A stretch of 64,000 bases of DNA from Dokdonella_A soli (GCF_039523175.1 NZ_BAAAEU010000024.1:62001-126000), one strand, 5' to 3'; positions 17,237 through 26,072 are shown, numbered from the stretch's first letter. The notes: generated from the sequence alone by a model not told the origin. Numbers and translations are program-made.

Positions 17237-19675
17237 ATGTTCGCGATCCTGATCCAGGACATTCGCCATGCGGCTCGGCAACTGCTGAGGCAGCCCGGCA
17301 TGACGGTGTTCGCGGTGCTGTCGCTGGCGATCGGCATCGGCGCCAGCACGGCTCTGTTCAGCGCGGTCAACACCGTCCTGCTGGCGCCGGTGCGCGGCGT
17401 CGGCACGGCGCACGAGCTGGTCGAACTCGGCAGCACAAGGCATGGCGAAGGATTCAACACGTTCTCGTACCCGGACTATTCCGACTACGCTGCGCGCGCC
17501 AAGGACGTTGCCAACGTGTTCGCCTACGCGCTGGAGCCGCTCAACGTGAGTGTCGCGACCGAGCCACAACGCGCGCTCGGCATGGTCGTCAGCGGAAATT
17601 ATTTCGACGCGCTGCAGGTATCGGCGTATCGCGGCCGCCTGCTCAATGCGAACGACGACCATGCCGGCGCACCGCCCGTCGCCGTGGTCACCTATGCCGC
17701 ATGGCGCAAGTATTTCGACGCAAGCGATGCGGCGATCGGCAAGCCTGTTTCGATCAACGGCCACGCATTCACCCTGATCGGCGTCGCCGCGCCCGAGTTC
17801 AGCGGCACCATCGCCGTACTGGCACCCGCGTTCTATGTGCCGGTGACGCAACGCCCCCTGCTCAAATCCGGAGCGCCGCGGATGCTCGACCAGCGCACTT
17901 CCCGCTCGTTGAGCCTGGGTGCGAGGCTGGCACCCGGAGCGACCACGGCGGTTGCGCAAAGCCAGCTGTCGGCGATCGGTGCCCAACTCGCGTCGGAGTA
18001 TCCGCGGCCGCGGATGGATGGCGGAATCCGCATGGTTCCGCTGCGCGGCATGCCGCAGGAGTTTCGCGGTGCATTGATCGCGTTCTCAGGTCTGCTGTTC
18101 GCTCTGATCTCGCTGGTGCTGCTGGTTGCCTGTGTCAATGTGGCATCCATGCTGCTGGCGCGCGGCGAAAGCCGTCGCCACGAGATCGCGATGCGTTTCG
18201 TACTCGGCGCGAGCCGCGCTCGCGTGATGTCACAACTGCTGGCGGAAAGCGTGCTGCTGGCGCTTGCGGCCGGCGCGATCGGCGTGCTGATCGGCGACTG
18301 GTGCTGCCATGCGCTGACGCGCGTCGATCTGCCGACGCCGATTCCTGTTTCGATGCAGGTGTCAATCAATGGCAGCGTGCTGCTGTTCGCGCTCGGCTGC
18401 ACCGCCATCACGGCGCTGGCGTTTGGATTGCTGCCGGCGCTGCGTGTGTCGAACCGCGCGCCAGGCGCCAGCCAGGCCCTCGCGGGCCGCCAGATCGTCG
18501 GCCACCGCTCGCGACTCGGAGGCGCTCTGGTGGTCGCGCAAATCGCGCTGACCATGTTGCTGCTGGTCTGCGGCGGCCTGTTCCTGCGCGCGCTGCAGCG
18601 TGGGTCAGCGATCGACTCCGGCTTCGATCCGCAGCAGATCCTGACTGCCGATTTCAACCTCGATCCGAGCGGCTACCCGGAACCGAGGCAACTGCAATTG
18701 CAGGAGAGCCTGCTCGATCGCGTGCGCGCCTTGCCCGGCGTGGAACACGCGGCACTCGCCGCCGTGATTCCGCTGGATGCCAGCCAGCGCATGAATTTCG
18801 GCAGCTTCCAGGTGGCGGGTATCCCCGAAGACGCGCTGAGCCCCGATGCCAACCTGGTATCCCCGGGGTATTTCGAGACGCTCGACATCACCCTGCGTGG
18901 GCGCGGCTTCAATGCGCGGGATGTGAAGGGGGGCGCGGAAGTCTGCGTGGTCAACGCCACGTTGGCGCACCGGCTTGCCCCGGATGGCGACGTGCTCAAC
19001 CGCAGTTTCAGCTTCGGCTCCGACAAGGACCTGCGCACCCTGACCGTGGTCGGCATCGCGCCAGACGGCAAGTACACCTCGTTCAATCAGGAAAACGAAC
19101 CCTTCCTGTTCCTGCCGTTGACGCAATCGCCGCACGCGGAAACCTCGTTGATCGTGAAAACCGCGCTGCCGGCCAACGCATTCGCCGGACCCTTGCGCGG
19201 CGAACTGCGCGCACTCGATGCTTCATTGCCTGCTGGACAGGTTCATCCCTTGACCGATGTCATTGCGCTGTCGTTGCTTCCGCAGCGGATCGCCGGCATG
19301 ACTTCGCTCGCGCTCGGCGCCATCGGCCTGCTGCTCGCCGGCATCGGTCTGTACGGCCTGATCGCCATGCACGTGGTGAGCCGCACCCGCGAATTCGGCG
19401 TACGCCTCGCATTGGGAGCGAGCCCCCAACGCATTCTGTCCGAGGTGCTGCGCCGTGGTGCGCTGCTGTCGGGGATGGGTCTGGCCATCGGCGCCGTGCT
19501 CTCGCTGGGCGCCGCCGCGCTCGTCTCCAGCCTGTTGTTTGGCGCCAACGTCGGCGACGCGATCGCGTTCCTCGTCGCAGGCGCGTTGCTCGCCGCCATT
19601 GCACTGCTAGCCTGCTGGCTGCCGGCACGGCGCGCTGCAGCGGTTGACCCGGTCGTCGCGCTGCGCAATGAATGA
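17237..19675 (+). CDS. FtsX/MacB-type ABC permease with duplicated halves (permease 5 of 5)
   Basis: An 812-residue permease. TM1 is about residues 22-45, then the first core domain, FALISLVLLVACVNVASMLL with the following ESRRHEIAMRFVLGASRARV loop, a second core domain, and C-terminal helices with SRTREFGVRLALGASPQR. It is closer to generic ADOP-like permeases than to permeases 3 and 4. GAGGAAA precedes the ATG. It is followed after 22 bp by the second ATPase, so this permease may be that ATPase's preferred partner, though sharing among all five cannot be excluded. Confidence 0.9.
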   Translation: MFAILIQDIRHAARQLLRQPGMTVFAVLSLAIGIGASTALFSAVNTVLLAPVRGVGTAHELVELGSTRHGEGFNTFSYPDYSDYAARAKDVANVFAYALEPLNVSVATEPQRALGMVVSGNYFDALQVSAYRGRLLNANDDHAGAPPVAVVTYAAWRKYFDASDAAIGKPVSINGHAFTLIGVAAPEFSGTIAVLAPAFYVPVTQRPLLKSGAPRMLDQRTSRSLSLGARLAPGATTAVAQSQLSAIGAQLASEYPRPRMDGGIRMVPLRGMPQEFRGALIAFSGLLFALISLVLLVACVNVASMLLARGESRRHEIAMRFVLGASRARVMSQLLAESVLLALAAGAIGVLIGDWCCHALTRVDLPTPIPVSMQVSINGSVLLFALGCTAITALAFGLLPALRVSNRAPGASQALAGRQIVGHRSRLGGALVVAQIALTMLLLVCGGLFLRALQRGSAIDSGFDPQQILTADFNLDPSGYPEPRQLQLQESLLDRVRALPGVEHAALAAVIPLDASQRMNFGSFQVAGIPEDALSPDANLVSPGYFETLDITLRGRGFNARDVKGGAEVCVVNATLAHRLAPDGDVLNRSFSFGSDKDLRTLTVVGIAPDGKYTSFNQENEPFLFLPLTQSPHAETSLIVKTALPANAFAGPLRGELRALDASLPAGQVHPLTDVIALSLLPQRIAGMTSLALGAIGLLLAGIGLYGLIAMHVVSRTREFGVRLALGASPQRILSEVLRRGALLSGMGLAIGAVLSLGAAALVSSLLFGANVGDAIAFLVAGALLAAIALLACWLPARRAAAVDPVVALRNE

Positions 19676-19697
19676 CTCCAGCCTTCAGGACCAACCC

Positions 19698-20381
19698 ATG
19701 CCTCTGATCGAACTCCGCGACCTCGAAAGATCCTATCCCCTCGCCGGCGGGCGCAGCTGGGTGCTGCGCAACATCCATCTCGACATTGGCGAAGGTGAGT
19801 TCGTCAGCGTGATGGGGCCATCGGGCGCGGGCAAGAGCTCGCTGCTCAACGTGCTGGGACTGATGGATCACGACTGGCAGGGCGGCTATTCGCTCGACGG
19901 TACTGCCGTCGAGAAGCTGAATTCGAAGCAACGCCAGACGCTGCAGCGCGAAAAGGTCGGCTTCATCTTCCAGCACTATCACCTGATCGACGATCTCAAG
20001 GTCTGGGAAAACCTCGACCTGCCGCTGCAGTACCGCGACGTTCCGGCGAAGGAGCGCGCGGCGCAGGTCGCCGACCTGCTCGACCGCTTCAACATCGTCG
20101 GCAAGAAGGACCTGTATCCGAGCCAGCTCTCCGGCGGCCAGCAGCAGCTGGTCGCCGTTGCGCGCGCGGTGATCACCAAGCCACGCCTGCTGCTCGCCGA
20201 CGAGCCGACCGGCGCGCTGCATTCGAGCCAGGCACGCACGATCATGGACCTGCTGCACGAACTGCATCGCGGCGGCATGACCATCGTGCAGGTCACGCAC
20301 AACGAGGGCTACGCGAAGGAAGCGCAGCGCATCGTGCGGTTGTTCGACGGCTGGATCGAGAAGGTGGCTTCGGCCGCTTGA
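19698..20381 (+). CDS. second MacB-type ABC ATP-binding protein, with unusual D-loop
   Basis: A 227-residue ATPase, clearly paralogous to the one at 6546. Walker A (GPSGAGKSS), Q-loop (FIFQHYHLI), signature (LSGGQQQLVAVARAV) and Walker B (LLLADEPTG) are present, as is the switch His (VTHN). Two positions deviate: the D-loop reads GALHSSQ, with His for the normally invariant Asp, and the residue after the signature Gln run is Leu rather than Arg. It should bind ATP but may work only as a heterodimer partner or at altered rate. The start at 19698 is chosen because AGGA precedes it; an ATG at 19668 overlaps the permease 5 stop and is a possible alternative. Confidence 0.9.
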   Translation: MPLIELRDLERSYPLAGGRSWVLRNIHLDIGEGEFVSVMGPSGAGKSSLLNVLGLMDHDWQGGYSLDGTAVEKLNSKQRQTLQREKVGFIFQHYHLIDDLKVWENLDLPLQYRDVPAKERAAQVADLLDRFNIVGKKDLYPSQLSGGQQQLVAVARAVITKPRLLLADEPTGALHSSQARTIMDLLHELHRGGMTIVQVTHNEGYAKEAQRIVRLFDGWIEKVASAA

Positions 20382-20430
20382 TCTTGCGCAACCGGCGGGC
20401 TCACCTCAGGATGCGCCAAAAGGAGAATTC

Positions 20431-21819
20431 ATGTCCGCCAAGGAACGCCCCTGCATCCTGATTGCCGACGACCAGCGCGACGTGCGCGAGGCACTGCGTT
20501 TGCTGTTCAAGGCCGAGGGCATCGATGCGACCAGCGTCGACGGGCCGCGCGCCGCGCTGGACGCGCTGCGCCGGCAGCGTTTCGATGTGGCGCTGATCGA
20601 TCTCAACTACACGCGCGATACGACGTCCGGTCGTGAAGGTCTCGACCTGCTGCGTGAACTCAAGAAGCTGGACAGCGAATTGCCCGTCGTCGTGATGACG
20701 GCGTGGGGCACCATCAATGTCGCGGTCGAGGCGATGCGTCACGGCGCCGGCGATTTCATCGAAAAACCATGGGACAACCAGCGCTTGATGAGCGTGCTGG
20801 GCAATCAGCTCGCGCTCGGCCGTTCGCGTGGCGAAGCCGCCCGATTGAAGCGTGAGAACGAGATCCTGCGCGCCGATGGCGATGCGGAATTCGTCGCTGA
20901 ATCCAGGGTCATGCGCGCGCTGCTGGCCCAGCTCGACCGGGTTGCTCCCACCGACGCGAACGTGCTGATCCTGGGTGAGAACGGAACCGGCAAGGGCGTC
21001 ATCGCGCAGCGGCTGCACGCCGGCTCGAAGCGTGCCCAGCGAACGCTGGTCAAGGTCAACATGGGCGGCATCCCGGAATCCGTGTTCGAGGCCGAGATGT
21101 TCGGCCACGTGCGCGGCGCGTTCACCGACGCCAAGAGCGATCGCATCGGCCGCTTCGAACTCGCCGACGGCGGCACGCTGTTCCTCGACGAGATTGCCAA
21201 TATCCCGACGGCCCAGCAACCCAAGCTGCTGCGTGTCCTCGAGGACGGCGAACTCGAGAGAGTCGGCTCCTCGCGCACGCTGAAGGTCGACGTGCGCCTG
21301 ATCTCGGCGACCAATGCCGATCTCGCCGCCGAAGTCGCGCGCGGCGCGTTCCGCAAGGATCTGCTGTTCCGCCTCAATACGGTCGAGTTGCGCCTGCCGC
21401 CACTGCGCGAGCGCGAGGCGGACATCGCGCTGCTCGCACAGGCGTTCCTCGCGCATTTCGCGAAACGCTACCAGCGCGACACGCTGCGCTTCGCGCCTTC
21501 GGCGCTGCGCGCGCTCGAAGGCTATGCGTGGCCCGGCAACGTACGCGAACTTTCGCATGTGATCGAACGCACGGCGTTGATGCTGGACGGCGATGTGGTC
21601 GATGACGCCGCGTTGAATCTGAAACCGGGCACCACGCACGCGCTGTCCGGCGCCGCGGCGCTCGCTGCCAGCGGATCGATGACTGTCGACGCCGCCGAGG
21701 AACAGCTCGTGCGGCAGGCGCTGGAAAGCACCGGCGGCAATATCCAGCGCGCCGCAACACTGCTCGGCTTGAGTCGGCCGTCGTTGTATCGCCGCATGGA
21801 GAAGTACGGAATCGAGTGA
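20431..21819 (+). CDS. NtrC-family sigma54-dependent response regulator
   Basis: A 462-residue enhancer-binding protein. The receiver domain has the acidic pair D13-D14, the phosphoacceptor D57 (ALIDLNY), a TAWGT Thr and FIEKPW Lys. The AAA+ domain has Walker A GENGTGKG, the sigma54-contact loop as GAFTDA instead of GAFTGA, Walker B GTLFLDEI and the sensor region LLFRLNTVELRLPPLRER. The C-terminus is a Fis-type helix-turn-helix (NIQRAATLLGLSRPSLYRRM). AAGGAG precedes the ATG. Linked to the kinase gene just downstream and to a sigma54 promoter ahead of the ABC locus, it most likely activates that locus. How the GAFTDA loop alters activity is discussed in the findings. Confidence 0.93.
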   Translation: MSAKERPCILIADDQRDVREALRLLFKAEGIDATSVDGPRAALDALRRQRFDVALIDLNYTRDTTSGREGLDLLRELKKLDSELPVVVMTAWGTINVAVEAMRHGAGDFIEKPWDNQRLMSVLGNQLALGRSRGEAARLKRENEILRADGDAEFVAESRVMRALLAQLDRVAPTDANVLILGENGTGKGVIAQRLHAGSKRAQRTLVKVNMGGIPESVFEAEMFGHVRGAFTDAKSDRIGRFELADGGTLFLDEIANIPTAQQPKLLRVLEDGELERVGSSRTLKVDVRLISATNADLAAEVARGAFRKDLLFRLNTVELRLPPLREREADIALLAQAFLAHFAKRYQRDTLRFAPSALRALEGYAWPGNVRELSHVIERTALMLDGDVVDDAALNLKPGTTHALSGAAALAASGSMTVDAAEEQLVRQALESTGGNIQRAATLLGLSRPSLYRRMEKYGIE

Positions 21820-21840
21820 GTGGCGAGCCATCTTCGGCGA

Positions 21841-21931
21841 GTAGGTTGGCGGTGAGCGAAGCGAACCCCAACGGTCCAAACGCTCGATGTCTGCGACGTG
21901 TTGGGGTTCGCTTCGCTCACCGCCAACCTAC
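21841..21931. repeat. perfect 31-bp inverted repeat with 29-nt loop between regulator and kinase
   Basis: The left arm (21841-21871) begins GTAGGTTGGCGGTGAGCGAA, and the right arm (21901-21931) is its exact reverse complement. The arms come from a mobile-looking repeat unit arranged head to head. In the mRNA this makes a very stable stem of 31 pairs between the regulator and kinase coding regions, with no T-run after it, so it is not a typical terminator. Confidence 0.85.
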
Positions 21932-21970
21932 GATGCACACGAAAACCGCAGTTGGGCAACGACAGTCACG

Positions 21971-23296
21971 ATGCGCGACAAACGATTCCGCTGGAACTAC
22001 GAAACGCGCGTTCTTGCCGGCGCGCTGCTGGCCACCGCGCCGGCCTTGCTCGCGCTCGCTGTCGCACTGGGATTCGCACTGGACGATCACGCGCGCGCCG
22101 CGGCGATCTGGGGCGTTGTTGCCCTCGTCACGATCGGCCTCGTTTTCGTCCTGCGCCGCAACGTGGTGTATCCGCTCTACACGTTGTCAAACTTGCTCGA
22201 AGCGCTGCGCGAAGGCGACTATAGCTTGCGCGGCTCGCGAGCCCGACGCGGCGACGCGATCGGCGAAGTGGTGCTGGAAATCAATGCGCTGTCGCAAACC
22301 CTGCGCGAACAACGGCTCGCATTCGAGGAAAAGAGCGCGTTGCTGGCGAAAGTTGTCGCTGCGCTCGATATCGCCGTGCTCGCGTTCGACGCGGAAGGCC
22401 GGCTCAGGCTCGCCAATCCCGCAGCCCAGCACCTGCTCGATGCCACTTCGGCAGAATTGGCCGAACAAACGGTACAGTCGCTCGATCTCGATGATTGCCT
22501 GGCCATCGCCGACGTGCGCATGCTCGAGCGCAGCTTCGCCGGCGGCAGCGGGCGCTGGGAAGTCCGCCACGCGCGCTTCCGCGAAAACGGGCGCCCTCAC
22601 GATCTGCTCGTCATCACCGATCTCAGCCGCGCGTTGCGCGAGGAGGAACGCCTCGCCTGGCAACGCCTGCTGCGCGTGCTCGGCCACGAGCTGAACAATT
22701 CGCTCGCGCCGATCCGGTCGATGGCAGGCACGCTGACCAAGGTGATCGCCTGCGAGCCGTTGCCCTCCGATTGGCGCGACGACGTGCAAGGCGGCCTGCG
22801 CGTCATCGGCGATCGTGCCGAGGCGCTCGCGCGTTTCATGTCGCGCTACACGCAGCTCGCGCGGTTGCCACCGCCGAACCCGCGGGAAATCGAGTTCGGC
22901 GCGATTGCACGCCGCGCGGCGCTGCTCGAACAACGCGTGGCTATCGCCATCGACGCAGGTACGACGCTGCACCTGCATCTCGACTCCGATCAGATCGAAC
23001 AGGCACTGATCAACGTGACGCAGAACGCGGCCGACGCCGCGCTCGCGGGCGGCGGCAGTGTGACGTTGCGCTGGCGCGTCGCCGATGACGCGCTGATCGT
23101 CGAGGTGATCGACGACGGTCCCGGCCTGCCTCCCAGCGAAAATCTGTTCGTGCCGTTCTTCACGACCAAACCCGGTGGCTCCGGCATTGGTCTCGTCCTG
23201 GCCCGCCAGATCATCGAGGCACACGGCGGCACGTTGACCCTGGAGAATCGCCGCGACGTACGCGGCTGCATCGCGCGGCTGCGCCTTCCCGTGTGA
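21971..23296 (+). CDS. NtrY-like membrane sensor histidine kinase
   Basis: A 441-residue sensor kinase paired with the regulator upstream. Two transmembrane helices (about residues 14-36 and 42-60) are separated by only a few residues, so there is no sizeable periplasmic sensor. A HAMP-like segment and a PAS-like region (about 125-220) follow. The phosphoacceptor is H239 in GHELNNSLAPI. The ATPase domain shows NAADAAL (N box), DDGPGLP (G1) and FFTTKPGGSGIGL (F and G2 boxes). The short periplasmic loop suggests it senses membrane state or a partner such as the permeases, as in Bce-type systems; that is inference. The ATG at 21971 lacks a clear ribosome site. Confidence 0.92.
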   Translation: MRDKRFRWNYETRVLAGALLATAPALLALAVALGFALDDHARAAAIWGVVALVTIGLVFVLRRNVVYPLYTLSNLLEALREGDYSLRGSRARRGDAIGEVVLEINALSQTLREQRLAFEEKSALLAKVVAALDIAVLAFDAEGRLRLANPAAQHLLDATSAELAEQTVQSLDLDDCLAIADVRMLERSFAGGSGRWEVRHARFRENGRPHDLLVITDLSRALREEERLAWQRLLRVLGHELNNSLAPIRSMAGTLTKVIACEPLPSDWRDDVQGGLRVIGDRAEALARFMSRYTQLARLPPPNPREIEFGAIARRAALLEQRVAIAIDAGTTLHLHLDSDQIEQALINVTQNAADAALAGGGSVTLRWRVADDALIVEVIDDGPGLPPSENLFVPFFTTKPGGSGIGLVLARQIIEAHGGTLTLENRRDVRGCIARLRLPV

Positions 23297-23362
23297 GCGC
23301 GACGCCCGACCTGTGCGTCGTACGCTTCCGCGCTGCTCGACGAATATGTCAGGCTCGGCGCC

Positions 23363-24562
23363 ATGCGACCGATTCCCGCCACCCGCCTGTCCGGCTTCTA
23401 TTTCGCCTACTACGCCGCACTCGGCGCGTTCACGCCGTACTGGAGCCTGTTCCTGAAGGCACGCGGGCAGGACGTGGCTGCGATCAGTGTGCTGATGAGC
23501 CTTTGGTACGCGACACGCATCGTCGCGCCGAGTTCGTGGAGCTGGCTCGCGGAGCGCTCACCGCGTCCGGTGCGCTGGCTGCGCATCGGCTGTGCGATCA
23601 CCTTCGCCAGCTTTGCGCTGTTCCTGCTGCCGATCGACTTCGCGGGATTGTTCGTCGCGATGTGCGTATTCTGCTTCGCCTACAACGCGGTCATGCCGCA
23701 GTTTGAGGCGATCACGCTGTCACACCTGACCGGCCGCAGCGAGCTGTATGGCCGCGTCCGGGTCTGGGGCTCGATCGGCTTCATCACCGTCGTGGCCGTG
23801 TTCGGTCTCGCGTTCGATCACGTTCCGGTCACGTCATTGCCGCTGCTGATGCTGCCGCTCTACGCGGGCCTGCTGGCAAGCAGCTTTTGCAACGACTACG
23901 GCGCGGACATCCCCGACGCGTCACCGGCGCGGACCGGCTTTCGCGAGCACCTGCTGCGTCGCGAAGTCATCATCTTCTTCGTGGTCGCGCTGCTCACGCA
24001 GATCTCATTCGGCCCTTACTACACTTTCTTCTCGCTGTACCTTGAACAGCACGCCTACCGGCCGTCCGCGCTCGGCGCGTACTGGACGATCGGGGTCGCC
24101 GCCGAAATCCTGATGTTCTTCCTCTCGGCTCGTGTGTTCATGCGCTGGGAGCCGACCTACGTGCTGGTCGTCGCGCTGGTCTCCGCCTCCCTGCGTTGGT
24201 GGGTGACCGCACTGCTGCCCGACAACATCCTGTTGATGGCGCTGGCGCAGGTGACGCACGCGCTCAACTTCGCCGCGTTCTTCGCCGCCTGCATGCAGTT
24301 GCTCGTGCGCTTCTTTCCGGGACGCCTGAATGGCCACGGCCAAGGGCTCTACTACGGGTTCTCGTCCGGCGTCGGCGGCGTTCTGGGCGCCTTGCTGGCC
24401 GGTCGGCTGTGGGCGATCGACGGCGGGCGGACTGCGTTCCTCGTGGCCGGCGTGATCGCCGCACTCGCGACCATCCTCGCGTTGCTCATGCTGCGTCCAC
24501 GCCGGCGTCCCACGTCCGTCGGGCACTGCACCGACGAAGACCGTCGCGAGAAGCTGAGCTGA
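23363..24562 (+). CDS. MFS transporter (MFS_1-like, HcaT/NupG type)
   Basis: A 399-residue carrier with about 12 predicted helices. The start MRPIPATRLSGFYFAYYAAL, the LYGRVRVWGSIGFI segment after helix 4 and the charged loop after helix 6 match the MFS_1-like group (HcaT, nucleoside permeases, YcaD-like). It lies 66 bp after the kinase gene on the same strand, so co-transcription is possible, but it has no obvious link to the ABC system. The substrate is unknown. A GC hairpin (GCCGCCG/CGGCGGC at about 24574-24599) follows the stop, without a T-run. Confidence 0.85.
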   Translation: MRPIPATRLSGFYFAYYAALGAFTPYWSLFLKARGQDVAAISVLMSLWYATRIVAPSSWSWLAERSPRPVRWLRIGCAITFASFALFLLPIDFAGLFVAMCVFCFAYNAVMPQFEAITLSHLTGRSELYGRVRVWGSIGFITVVAVFGLAFDHVPVTSLPLLMLPLYAGLLASSFCNDYGADIPDASPARTGFREHLLRREVIIFFVVALLTQISFGPYYTFFSLYLEQHAYRPSALGAYWTIGVAAEILMFFLSARVFMRWEPTYVLVVALVSASLRWWVTALLPDNILLMALAQVTHALNFAAFFAACMQLLVRFFPGRLNGHGQGLYYGFSSGVGGVLGALLAGRLWAIDGGRTAFLVAGVIAALATILALLMLRPRRRPTSVGHCTDEDRREKLS

Positions 24563-24599
24563 GGCCCGACGCGCACGCCGCCGCAGAGACGCCGGCGGC

Positions 24600-26072
24600 T
24601 CAGGCGTTCGCGAACGGAAACGCGATCATCTCGCGAATGTCGTCGCTTCCGGCGAGGCACATCAAGAGGCGATCGATGCCCAGCGCGACGCCGGCGCAGG
24701 GCGGCATGTCCTGGAGCGCCGCAAGCAGACGCTCATCGACCGGCAACTCACGCTGGCCGCGCGCACGGCGGCGCGCGTTATCCCGCTCGAAGCGCGCACG
24801 CTGTTCGGCTGCGTCGGTCAATTCGTGATAGCCATTCGCGAGCTCGTACGGCCCGAGATACAGCTCGAAGCGCTCGGCGACCGGAGGATCGCCGTCGCGG
24901 ATCTTCGCTAGCGCGCATTGCGTCGCCGGAAAATCGTGGATCAGCGTGACGTGGTCACGCGACAGCGCAGGCTGCAGGTGATGCGTTATCAACAAATCGA
25001 GCCAGTCGTCACGACTCAGGCTCTGCGCATCGATGCGAAATTCGGCGAGCGGCGCCTGCAGCGCCTCGATCGACGCGCAAAACGGGTCGATGCCGAGCTC
25101 CGCTGTGAACCACTCGCGATAGGTGCGCTCGACGACGTGCGCGCTGCGCCCTACCAGCGCGAGTGCCGCGTGCACGAGATCGCTTGCCTCCGTCATCAGG
25201 CGGCGATGGTCGATGCCGACGCGATACCACTCCAGCATCGTGAACTCGGGATTGTGGCGCTGCCCGGCCTCGCCATTGCGGAACACGCGACCCAGCTCGT
25301 AGCAGTCGCCGACGCCCGCAGCCAGCAGGCGCTTCAACGGAAACTCCGGCGACGTGCGCAGCCAGCGCTCGCGCGCGCCGGCATCGGCATGACCGGAGAA
25401 CATCGTGCTGAAACTCTCGATGTTCGGCTCGGTGTTGCCGGCTTCGCTGAGCATCGGCGTCTCGACTTCGAGCACGTGTCGCTCGGCGAAGAACGCGCGG
25501 ATCAGGGTGTAGAGCCTTGCGCGCAGGTGCAACGCCGACCAGGAATCCCTGACTTCGCTGGACCTACTGCCATTGGCCGGCAGGCTCGCGATCTGTGCGC
25601 TCCGCCCCCTCTCCCAACCCTCTCCCCCCAACGATGAAGCTGTTGGGCGGAGAGGACTTTCATCGCTCGCCCGTCTGGCGGATGAGTCGGGGACCGCTTG
25701 GCTCCCTCTCCCCCGACGCAGTCGGGGGAGAGGGTTGGGGTGAGGGGGCGGGGCATCGGTCAGCGCGGCGACGATGGCATTCAGAACATCGCCGGTTTTT
25801 TCCAGCGCATCGTTGTTCCAGAAACGCAGCACGCGAAAGCCCAGTGCTTCGAGTGCCTGATTGCGTTTCACGTCATAAGCATGCTGGTCAAAATGCTGGC
25901 TACCGTCGAGCTCAACAATCAGGCGATGCTCGACGCTGACGAAGTCAGCGATATACCCATCGAGTGGATACTGGCGGCGGAACTTCGCGCCAAGCTGGTT
26001 CGCGCGCAAGCGCGACCAGAGCTTCCTCTCGGCATCGGTTTGCGCCTTGCGCAGGGTTTTGGCACGTTCCAC
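24600..26072 (-). CDS. epmA: EF-P lysyl-lysine transferase EpmA with an N-terminal DUF559 domain joined by translated repeats
   Basis: A single 490-residue frame. Residues 1-109 are a DUF559 domain of the Vsr-like nuclease fold (SRLRANQLGAKFRRQYPLDG, then VELDGSQHF and GFRVLRFWNNDAL). Residues 110-160 are low-complexity translation of a REP-like repeat (PPHPNPLPRLRRG ... SLGGEGWERGRS). From about residue 172 it is EpmA (PoxA/GenX), a class II lysyl-tRNA-synthetase-like enzyme that attaches (R)-beta-lysine to elongation factor P: FFAERHVLEVETP, RVFRNGEAGQRHNPEFTMLE, GPYELANGYHELTDA and GVALGIDRLLM. EpmA is normally about 325 residues. No ATG exists at the expected EpmA start; a TTG at 25532 (LHLRARL) is the only nearby alternative. 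Either a true fusion is made or EpmA initiates there with little signal. Confidence 0.75.
   Translation of the reverse strand: MERAKTLRKAQTDAERKLWSRLRANQLGAKFRRQYPLDGYIADFVSVEHRLIVELDGSQHFDQHAYDVKRNQALEALGFRVLRFWNNDALEKTGDVLNAIVAALTDAPPPHPNPLPRLRRGRGSQAVPDSSARRASDESPLRPTASSLGGEGWERGRSAQIASLPANGSRSSEVRDSWSALHLRARLYTLIRAFFAERHVLEVETPMLSEAGNTEPNIESFSTMFSGHADAGARERWLRTSPEFPLKRLLAAGVGDCYELGRVFRNGEAGQRHNPEFTMLEWYRVGIDHRRLMTEASDLVHAALALVGRSAHVVERTYREWFTAELGIDPFCASIEALQAPLAEFRIDAQSLSRDDWLDLLITHHLQPALSRDHVTLIHDFPATQCALAKIRDGDPPVAERFELYLGPYELANGYHELTDAAEQRARFERDNARRRARGQRELPVDERLLAALQDMPPCAGVALGIDRLLMCLAGSDDIREMIAFPFANA
25608..25763. repeat. REP-like repeat block inside the DUF559-EpmA frame
   Basis: Several CCCTCTCCC...GGGAGAGGG units lie here. 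One arm pair is CTCTCCCCCCAACGATGAAG against GTTGGGCGGAGAGG, and another is CTCCCTCTCCCCCGACGCAG against TCGGGGGAGAGGGTTGGGGT. They are read in frame by the fused gene on the minus strand. The same family lies at 26121-26252, 29682-29741 and 12299-12341. Confidence 0.8.

Noticed and set aside
14758..19647. A 1629-codon open frame overlapping permeases 4 and 5 on the plus strand.
   Set aside because: It is very rich in Arg and Ala with no domain, and the other frame carries the permease motifs; a side effect of GC-rich codon use.
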